7,702 nt of DNA, taken from Cocleimonas sp. Lineage in GTDB: Bacteria > Pseudomonadota > Gammaproteobacteria > Thiotrichales > Thiotrichaceae. Location of the stretch: positions 1-7,702 of the forward strand of contig JAGLDQ010000026.1 of the NCBI GenBank assembly GCA_023145535.1. Direction: 5' to 3'. The notes below the pieces were generated by a model that saw only the letters and a program-made list of their open reading frames with translations, had not been told where the DNA came from and searched no databases. Shown here piece by piece: positions 1 to 4,954 of the stretch. How positions within the stretch are numbered: position 1 is the stretch's first letter; each line of letters starts with the position of its first letter. The position numbers and the translations under genes were made by a program.

Positions 1-1070
1 ACACCAGGAACACCTGCTGTTCCAATAGACGCTAACACTGACATCAATATAACGGTTAAATACCCCGAAATACCCAGATCTACGCCATAGACATTCGCGA
101 TAAAGACGGTTGCGACACCTTGCATAATCGCCGTACCATCCATGTTGATGGTTGCGCCAAAAGGAACCGTGAAGGATGCAACTGAGTTATTCACACCAAA
201 ACGCTCAGTAACCGTCCGCATGGTCACGGGGATGGTTGCATTGGAGCTGGCTGTACTAAATGCAAACACCTGAACATTTCTGATTTTCTTCAGGAACATC
301 GCTGGACTTAAACCTGAGAAAACTTTTAACACGATCATTAAGGTAATAAACAAATGGAACATTAATGCGCCCACTAGAACCGCCACATAACCTGCCAACG
401 ATGCCAGTAAACCTAAGCCAAGTGTCGCCACGGCTTTAGCAATCAAGGCAAAGACCGCATAAGGTGCAACTGACATGATGATATTAACCATTTTCATCAT
501 GATTTCATTGGCTATTTCAGCACCTTCAATAAAGCTTTTTGCCTTTTTTCCCACCATTAGCATACTAATACCAAGTAGGATAGAGAAGAAGATAATAGGC
601 AACATATCGCCATTAGCCATTGAATTAATAGGGTTTTTAGGAATAATATCAATAAACACTTGAGTCAATGGAGGAGATTCTTTGCCTACAAACTCAGACG
701 CTGTCTCGATATTCATGCCGCTACCGATACCAAAGGCAACTGCGATAGCAATAGCGGTCGCAATAGCAATGGCCGTTGTCATCATATAAAGGGCAAATGA
801 TTTACCCCCCACACGCCCAAGCATTCTAATATCGCCAATACCACAAACACCACAGATCAAAGAGAAGAACACCAAAGGAACAACTAACATCTTTAATGCG
901 TTGACAAACATTTTACCAACAACATGGAACAGTCCATTAACGATATAAGTGTCTACAAATGCATTCGCTACCAATCCTGACAGGTTCAATCCTAAGCCGA
1001 CGGCAATTCCCAGTGCCATGCCTAAGAGAACCTTTACCGTCAGGCTCATCTTTTTCTCACTACTCATCAT
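1..1070 (-). CDS. Dicarboxylate/amino acid:cation symporter (DAACS family), C-terminus outside window
   Basis: Inner-membrane secondary transporter of the GltP/DctA/SstT type, expected to import acidic amino acids or C4-dicarboxylates with Na+ or H+. I translated 356 residues from the reverse strand; the family usually has about 400-440, so the last 60-80 are cut off. The hydrophobic segments fit the family fold. Signature motifs visible are the re-entrant hairpin 1 serine motif STASSNATIPVT (about residues 272-283), NMDGT (309-313) in the unwound TM7 that binds Na+, and the start of hairpin 2, GTAGVPG (350-356). TM8, whose Asp and Arg residues decide the substrate, is not in the window, so specificity cannot be read. 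The third serine of the usual SSS motif is Asn277. Two ATGs occur in tandem (1070 and 1067); AGGAG at 1076-1080 lies 5 or 8 nt ahead of them, so either could be used. The gene is divergent from aqpZ. Family call is near certain; substrate unknown. Confidence 0.95.
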   Translation of the reverse strand, partial: MMSSEKKMSLTVKVLLGMALGIAVGLGLNLSGLVANAFVDTYIVNGLFHVVGKMFVNALKMLVVPLVFFSLICGVCGIGDIRMLGRVGGKSFALYMMTTAIAIATAIAIAVAFGIGSGMNIETASEFVGKESPPLTQVFIDIIPKNPINSMANGDMLPIIFFSILLGISMLMVGKKAKSFIEGAEIANEIMMKMVNIIMSVAPYAVFALIAKAVATLGLGLLASLAGYVAVLVGALMFHLFITLMIVLKVFSGLSPAMFLKKIRNVQVFAFSTASSNATIPVTMRTVTERFGVNNSVASFTVPFGATINMDGTAIMQGVATVFIANVYGVDLGISGYLTVILMSVLASIGTAGVPG

Positions 1071-1075
1071 CTTAA

Positions 1076-1080
1076 CTCCT
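1076..1080 (-). promoter_or_regulatory. Ribosome binding site of the symporter gene
   Basis: Reverse-strand AGGAG, 5 nt before the first ATG (1070) and 8 nt before the second (1067). The spacing slightly favours the second ATG, which would shorten the protein by one Met. Confidence 0.75.
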
Positions 1081-1102
1081 TTAATTGATTAAATTACACA
1101 CA

Positions 1103-1141
1103 TATGAAATTTATTTATTGAGAGTATTGATGTATTTCATA
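1103..1141. repeat. 8-bp inverted repeat in the symporter leader
   Basis: TATGAAAT at 1103-1110 is matched by its exact reverse complement ATTTCATA at 1134-1141, separated by 23 nt of AT-rich DNA. It lies between the symporter start and its candidate -10 box, so it would be in the 5' untranslated region. It could be a spaced operator or a weak RNA stem. In AT-rich DNA an 8-bp match of this kind can also arise by chance. Confidence 0.4.
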
Positions 1142-1156
1142 CAAGCATAATCAAAA

Positions 1157-1162
1157 ATTATA
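1157..1162 (-). promoter_or_regulatory. Candidate -10 box for the symporter gene
   Basis: The reverse strand reads TATAAT, a perfect sigma-70 -10 hexamer, inside GGTTATAATTT. No convincing -35 hexamer is found 16-18 nt upstream. A start here would give a leader of about 80 nt. An imperfect inverted repeat just upstream (1181-1196; arms GCATGAT and ATTATGC, one mismatch) would overlap the -35 region and could bind an activator or repressor. No sigma-54 -24/-12 element (GG-N10-GC) was found in this stretch. Confidence 0.3.
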
Positions 1163-1200
1163 ACCTTTATAGATTATTTTGCATGATAAATTATGCGTAT

Positions 1201-1251
1201 ATTTTCATCATCGAAACTAATTAGAGGTATTTTTACGATCGTCGTAACTAA
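1201..1251. repeat. Imperfect direct repeat in the symporter/aqpZ divergent region
   Basis: Two copies in the same orientation: 1201-1220 begins ATTTTCA and ends TCGAAACTAA; 1229-1251 begins ATTTTTA and ends TCGTAACTAA. They agree at 17 of 20 aligned positions, with a 3-nt insertion in the second copy. The AACTAA ends are 31 bp apart, close to three helical turns, so bound proteins would sit on the same face of the DNA. This arrangement fits tandem sites for a transcription factor controlling the symporter, aqpZ or both. No regulator gene is present in the window, so its identity is unknown. Confidence 0.5.
1233..1247. promoter_or_regulatory. 15-bp palindrome TTACGA-TCG-TCGTAA, operator-like
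   Basis: TTACGA at 1233-1238 and its exact reverse complement TCGTAA at 1242-1247 flank a 3-bp centre. It lies inside the second copy of the direct repeat and between two divergent promoters. It is more GC-rich than the surrounding AT-rich DNA, so it stands out. Size and symmetry suit a dimeric repressor or activator site, but I do not recognise it as the box of a specific family. Confidence 0.4.
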
Positions 1252-1295
1252 ATGCTTGCTAATAAAAAAAATCAATAGGTTATAAATTTATTTAA

Positions 1296-1324
1296 CTAAC
1301 ATTTTCTCCTAAATGTACTAAAAT
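1296..1324 (+). promoter_or_regulatory. Candidate sigma-70 promoter of aqpZ
   Basis: A -35-like CTAACA (1296-1301; 4 of 6 match to TTGACA) and a -10-like TAAAAT (1319-1324; 5 of 6 match to TATAAT) are separated by 17 nt. The predicted transcription start is near 1331, at the 5' edge of the stem-loop at 1328-1351. The mRNA would therefore begin at or within that hairpin. This is inferred from sequence only. Confidence 0.4.
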
Positions 1325-1327
1325 AGT

Positions 1328-1351
1328 AGAGCGATTAAGGATAATCGCTCT
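1328..1351 (+). promoter_or_regulatory. Perfect 10-bp stem-loop with AGGA loop in the aqpZ leader
   Basis: AGAGCGATTA (1328-1337) and TAATCGCTCT (1342-1351) are exact reverse complements around the tetraloop AGGA (1338-1341). The element ends 23 nt before the aqpZ ATG. It is not followed by a T-run, so it is not an intrinsic terminator. The loop context AAGGAT matches the core of the known CsrA/RsmA recognition consensus (ARGGAU in a hairpin loop). A second GGA overlaps the Shine-Dalgarno sequence 27 nt downstream. It could also be a DNA operator overlapping the transcription start, or a 5' stem that protects the mRNA. Confidence 0.6.
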
Positions 1352-1362
1352 TAACTAAACAA

Positions 1363-1367
1363 GAGGG
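1363..1367 (+). promoter_or_regulatory. Ribosome binding site of aqpZ
   Basis: GAGGG, 7 nt ahead of the ATG at 1375, is well placed. Together with the following A it contains GGA (1366-1368), the minimal CsrA contact. This matters for the hypothesis attached to the upstream stem-loop. Confidence 0.8.
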
Positions 1368-1374
1368 AAAAAAT

Positions 1375-2064
1375 ATGAACATAAAGCGTTATGTAGCAGA
1401 GTTTATTGGAACATTTTGGTTAGTTTTAGGGGGATGTGGCAGTGCCGTATTAGCCGCTGCATTTCCTGAGGTGGGTATTGGCTTGCTGGGTGTATCACTC
1501 GCCTTTGGCTTAACGGTTCTCACCATGGCGTATGCAATTGGTCATATCTCTGGCTGCCATCTAAACCCTGCGGTTTCGATTGGATTATGGGTTGGCAAAC
1601 GCTTTCCTGCCAATCAGCTTCTGCCTTATATTCTTGCTCAAGTAACAGGAGCATTTGCGGCGGCGGTTGTCTTATATTTTATTGCAAGTGGTCAAGCGGG
1701 TTTTGATGTAACCGCAGGCTTTGCCTCAAATGGATTTGGCGAACATTCACCTGGTGGTTATACAATGACTGCCGCACTAATTACAGAAGTCGTGATGACC
1801 ATGATGTTTATCTTTATCATTATGGGCGCAACGGATGAACGCGCTCCAAAAGGCATGGCACCAATAGCCATTGGTTTAGGACTAACGCTGATTCATTTAA
1901 TTAGCATTCCTATCACCAATACCTCTGTTAACCCTGCACGAAGCACAGGGGTAGCGATTTTACAAAATGGGTGGGCAATCGAACAATTATGGTTATTTTG
2001 GGCGGCTCCTATTGTGGGCGCAATACTTGGCGCTGTCATTTATAATTTTATTGCGAGCGAATAA
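1375..2064 (+). CDS. aqpZ: Aquaporin Z, water channel
   Basis: Inner-membrane tetrameric water channel of the major intrinsic protein family. Its 229 residues match the usual AqpZ length (about 230), with six membrane spans and two half-helices. Both NPA motifs are present: N64-P65-A66 in loop B and N186-P187-A188 in loop E. The selectivity-filter residues of AqpZ are all recognisable as F44, H174, T183 and R189, which marks it as a water channel and not a glycerol facilitator (a GlpF-type filter would have Trp/Gly at the first two positions). The segments GFASNGFGEHSPGGY and TLIHLISIPITNTSVNPARST are nearly as in enteric AqpZ. One difference is Cys61 beside the first NPA loop (SGCHLNPA), where E. 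coli has Gly. The start is fixed by a good Shine-Dalgarno sequence. Its stop codon directly abuts that of the convergent DUF58 gene. Confidence 0.97.
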   Translation: MNIKRYVAEFIGTFWLVLGGCGSAVLAAAFPEVGIGLLGVSLAFGLTVLTMAYAIGHISGCHLNPAVSIGLWVGKRFPANQLLPYILAQVTGAFAAAVVLYFIASGQAGFDVTAGFASNGFGEHSPGGYTMTAALITEVVMTMMFIFIIMGATDERAPKGMAPIAIGLGLTLIHLISIPITNTSVNPARSTGVAILQNGWAIEQLWLFWAAPIVGAILGAVIYNFIASE

Positions 2065-3372
2065 TTACAAAGCACCGCTACTTTTTATATTCAAATAGGC
2101 ATTGATCAATTCAACACTTAAATGATCGGGCGTGGTTTCTAACGCGCTCGTTCCGTTGTGTAACAACTTTTCAAAGGCTTTTTTACGATGTTGTAAGTAT
2201 TGATGCGTTGCCGCGTTGAGAATGGCATCGGGTAGCTTTTCAATGGGTTTATGCAACACATTGTCGATTGCTTTTTCACGTAGACTACTGACGAGTACTA
2301 GATGACGTTTGCGTAATAGGTTAATGGCAGGCAATAAATCATCACTGTCTTCATCACGAATATTGGTTAATACAATAATTAAGGCGCGCTTTTTATGACG
2401 AATCATCAAATCGGTTGCTGCTTTGCTGAAATCTGGCGATTCACTGCTGGGTTGTAAATCGTAAATTGTATTTAAGATTTGTTGAATTGTATGATAGCCC
2501 TTACGTGGTGGTATCCAGCGCGACTCACCTGAGAATGTACCTAGCCCTACCGCATCACCTTGACGCAATGCGACATAAGAAAGTAGTAAAATAGAATTTA
2601 ACGTATGATCAAAATGCGATAAATCATCATCTTTGGCTAACATGCGATGCCCACAATCCAGCATAAAGATAATGTCTTGATCACGCTCATCTTGATATTC
2701 ACGCGAGATAAGCTTTAGGCTACGCGCGGTTGCTTTCCAGTCAATCTGGCGTAACGCATCACCTTCACGGTATTCACGGAGTTGATGAAAATCCTGCCCC
2801 TCTCCACGACGACGCTTTTTGATAATCCCCATTTGACTTAGATTATTGTCAGTCGCTAGCAAGGCATATTGAGAAATTGCAGCAAAATTAGGGTAGACGT
2901 GTGTTTCGCTCACTTCATCTAATCTGAGATTGCGCTGCCATAATCCTAGCAATGAATCCAAATGAATTTGCACTAACGGAAAGAAGAACTTACCCCGCTC
3001 TACTGCGGTTAATTTATACTCAATATCAGCATATTGTCCCGCGCCTAGACTCAGATGAACAGGCAGTCCTTCAACTTCCATTGATTCAGGATAGTGATCA
3101 TAAACTTGGAGTGTTTGTGAACGCTTAGCATGATTATGTAAGCGTAGCTTTATTTGACGATTAACCCCTAATGGTAGAGAGCTAGGCGCATCTCGAAAAG
3201 CTTCGATAGGTTGTTTTAGATAGACTAATAGCAAATCAATGATCGCACTAACCAGCACGATCATTAAGGCAAAGTTCCATAGTGCGATTAAATCTGTCCA
3301 TACCGTTGCTAATAAACCGATTAGCGCGATGATTGAGAGGATATAAAAGAGGCGTTTGGAAGGAATGGGCAT
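2065..3372 (-). CDS. DUF58 domain-containing membrane protein (vWA-like)
   Basis: A 435-residue protein with two N-terminal membrane spans (about 8-26 and 30-52), a beta-rich middle region (about 60-165), and the DUF58 core. The family hallmark runs over residues 190-217, with G-E-G-x-D-F, R-E-Y-x-x-G-D and I-D-W-K-A-T-A-R all present. A von Willebrand A-like fold follows, starting at IIFMLDCGHRM (235-244). The metal-site motif DxSxS is replaced by D239-C-G-H-R, so classical metal-dependent adhesion is not expected. DUF58 proteins usually sit next to a MoxR AAA+ ATPase and are thought to help mature or assemble envelope or metal-containing complexes; no MoxR gene is in this window. The start codon has only a weak purine run (GGGA) about 10 nt upstream, but MPIPSKR directly before the first membrane span is a sensible N-terminus. 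Convergent and abutting with aqpZ; downstream on the same strand from the DUF2333 gene. Confidence 0.9.
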   Translation of the reverse strand: MPIPSKRLFYILSIIALIGLLATVWTDLIALWNFALMIVLVSAIIDLLLVYLKQPIEAFRDAPSSLPLGVNRQIKLRLHNHAKRSQTLQVYDHYPESMEVEGLPVHLSLGAGQYADIEYKLTAVERGKFFFPLVQIHLDSLLGLWQRNLRLDEVSETHVYPNFAAISQYALLATDNNLSQMGIIKKRRRGEGQDFHQLREYREGDALRQIDWKATARSLKLISREYQDERDQDIIFMLDCGHRMLAKDDDLSHFDHTLNSILLLSYVALRQGDAVGLGTFSGESRWIPPRKGYHTIQQILNTIYDLQPSSESPDFSKAATDLMIRHKKRALIIVLTNIRDEDSDDLLPAINLLRKRHLVLVSSLREKAIDNVLHKPIEKLPDAILNAATHQYLQHRKKAFEKLLHNGTSALETTPDHLSVELINAYLNIKSSGAL

Positions 3373-3432
3373 TCTGAAATCCCGATATTTATTAGCAGCA
3401 CCACTGGCGCATGGAATGAGGATTCATCTCAC

Positions 3433-3486
3433 AAAGATGCAAAGTACACAAAGAAATTCGCCTTTCTTCGCCTACTCTGCGTCTTT
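3433..3486. repeat. Imperfect 24-bp inverted repeat with CAAAG units, intergenic
   Basis: Arms 3433-3456 and 3463-3486 pair at 19 of 24 positions, plus one G-T pair, around the 6-nt loop TTCGCC. The left arm is built from CAAAG repeated at about 8-9-nt spacing (3432, 3440, 3449). The right arm carries the complementary CTTTC/CTTCG/CTCTG units. The pattern resembles the dispersed CAAAGA-GCAAAG type intergenic repeats seen in many bacterial genomes; this is from memory and not from a search. It is not followed by a T-run on the minus strand, so it is not a normal intrinsic terminator. It sits between the DUF2333 and DUF58 genes and, if transcribed, would fold into a long hairpin that could attenuate or process the transcript. 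Confidence 0.6.
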
Positions 3487-3508
3487 CAGGGAAATATCTT
3501 GTATCTCT

Positions 3509-4561
3509 TTAACCGTCTTGTAATAGATTTTTAAGATCAATCAACGCCGCATTAGCGCGTGAAATATACGATGCCATCACCAAAGAATGATTGGTAACAA
3601 AACCAAAGCCACTCCCGTTAAGAATTATAGGGCTCCAAACGGTTGCTTGCGTAGATTCCAGTTCACGGATAATTTGACGCAAACTAACCAGTGCATTTTT
3701 CTTCTTCAATACATTTTGAAAATCTATTTCTACCGCTTTTAAAATATGCAGTATTGCCCATGCCTGTCCACGCGCCTCATAAAACACATCATCAATCTTA
3801 AACCGATCCGTTTTAATCAATTGTTGATCAGCCGTTTGCGTACTTTGTGTTGCTGAACTATCACCAGCTAAATCGGTATTAATTCTTATTTGTCCAACAC
3901 TAGCACTTAAGTTTTGTGATAGTGAGCCAAGGCGCTTTTGCATTTTATTTAATAAAGTACGCAAGTTATCTGCACGTGCATAAAACTGTGCTTTCCCTTG
4001 TTGTAACTCATCAAGATAAGCCTCTACTTTTTTACGTCCTTTATTATATGAACTCTCCGCGGCAGGCAGCATCCATGATTCACTATCAATATTAAATCTA
4101 ATTTGTCCCTGAACCAGATTTTTATTTTCGATTGATTGAGATTGTGAGCGACTTAAGTCATCCCGCATCGATAATGAAAAATCACGAATTTGCGTGAGTA
4201 CGCCAAACTCCCAGTTCGGAATATTATCCATCAACACCCCAGGCGGCAGCTTATCATTTTCAATAAAGCCGCCGGGCTTATCAAGTAATGCGCCAATTAA
4301 GCCTGAAAGTGTAGCGGTTGTAACCGCGCCATTGACCAGCGTCTGTCCTTTTTCAGTACCCGTTATTTCATAGGTATTTTCAAGTACATCAAATTGCTTT
4401 GGCTCACTACTCCAAATAAACATTAACACAAAGACGGCAAGTACAGCGGTCACTGTAAAGAGTCCTAATGTCCACTTTAATCCTTTTTCTTTCCATACTT
4501 TAGGGTTGTAATAAGAAATGACTTCTTTTGTCTTTTTCACCGTTTTTTGCGCAACAGGCAT
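3509..4561 (-). CDS. DUF2333 family inner-membrane protein
   Basis: A 350-residue protein of a family known mainly from gammaproteobacteria, with no established function. A basic cytoplasmic N-terminus (KTVKKTKE...KVWKEKGLKW) leads to one membrane span at about 31-50, then a periplasmic region (inferred from the positive-inside rule). Conserved-looking segments are PGGFIENDKLPPGVLMDNIPNWEFGVL (about 96-122, with LPPGV-x-DNIPNWEFG characteristic), RDDLSRSQSQS (133-143), FYARADNLR (193-201) and LGSLSQNLSASVG (211-223). The region 173-225 is helical and probably coiled. A Ser/Thr/Gln-rich low-complexity stretch spans about 230-248. The start is supported by AGAGGA, leaving 7 nt to the ATG. A 393-bp non-coding stretch lies upstream, so it is probably first in its transcript. 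The DUF58 gene follows on the same strand after 136 bp. Family call is confident, role unknown. Confidence 0.88.
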   Translation of the reverse strand: MPVAQKTVKKTKEVISYYNPKVWKEKGLKWTLGLFTVTAVLAVFVLMFIWSSEPKQFDVLENTYEITGTEKGQTLVNGAVTTATLSGLIGALLDKPGGFIENDKLPPGVLMDNIPNWEFGVLTQIRDFSLSMRDDLSRSQSQSIENKNLVQGQIRFNIDSESWMLPAAESSYNKGRKKVEAYLDELQQGKAQFYARADNLRTLLNKMQKRLGSLSQNLSASVGQIRINTDLAGDSSATQSTQTADQQLIKTDRFKIDDVFYEARGQAWAILHILKAVEIDFQNVLKKKNALVSLRQIIRELESTQATVWSPIILNGSGFGFVTNHSLVMASYISRANAALIDLKNLLQDG

Positions 4562-4954
4562 ACTGTTTTCCTCTGGTTATTTTAGTTATAATTGTGTGGG
4601 CTGATGAATAATAATTCAATAGCTTTCCACTATGCAACGCCTATACTCAAATTTTTTCTGTCCTTAGGGTAATGATTGAGCTTTCATCCCTTAGAGTTCA
4701 TTACCATACATTTTTAATAACAGGTCTTGGAAAACTCTAAATAGTTAGGACTTACTCGCTGTAGAAAATAATTATTTTAAAATCAGTTATTTAGAATATT
4801 AACCTTAAATATAGAAGGGCTTAGTTGTTTCAATTGAAATTATAACCAACTGATTAGTAACGAAAATATTTTTACAGGAATGCTAATAATTCACAAAATA
4901 TGAATAAATGCTGGTGTATCGTCTTTAAAACGCTAAATGATAGTTTTTTTTCAA
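4562..4954. other. AT-rich non-coding stretch with several palindromes
   Basis: No supportable gene in either strand over 393 bp. It holds three symmetric elements. GGTAATGA (4668-4675) is matched by TCATTACC (4698-4705). AAAATAATTATTTT (4765-4778) is a perfect 14-bp palindrome. TTTCAATTGAAA (4828-4839) is a perfect 12-bp palindrome, itself flanked by TTAGTTG (4821-4827) and the near-complement CAACTGA (4847-4853). On the minus strand TATAAT (4839-4844) lies in the same 11-mer GGTTATAATTT as the symporter -10 candidate, and TATAAC occurs at 4585-4590; either could serve the DUF2333 gene, but neither has a good -35. It probably contains the DUF2333 promoter and the 3' end of the radical SAM transcript. 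No clear terminator is seen. Confidence 0.5.

Noticed and set aside
475..663. Plus-strand open frame of 62 codons
   Set aside because: It lies antisense inside the symporter gene, whose motifs are unmistakable, and its translation is the hydrophobic mirror of that gene.
1328..1351. AqpZ leader hairpin as a terminator or attenuator
   Set aside because: The stem is strong but followed by TTAACTAAAC with no T-run, so intrinsic termination is not supported.
3433..3486. Inverted repeat as a CRISPR unit or insertion-sequence end
   Set aside because: Only one pair of arms, no regularly spaced copies or spacers, no transposase and no target duplication seen.
4672..4740. 22-codon plus-strand open frame with AGGG nearby
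   Set aside because: AGGG is only 2 nt from the ATG, too close for initiation, and the peptide has no distinguishing feature.
4927..4952. AAAAC...GTTTTTTTT as an intrinsic terminator
   Set aside because: The T-run is on the plus strand, but no plus-strand gene precedes it. On the minus strand, where the radical SAM gene ends, the stem is weak and followed by AAAG, not T.
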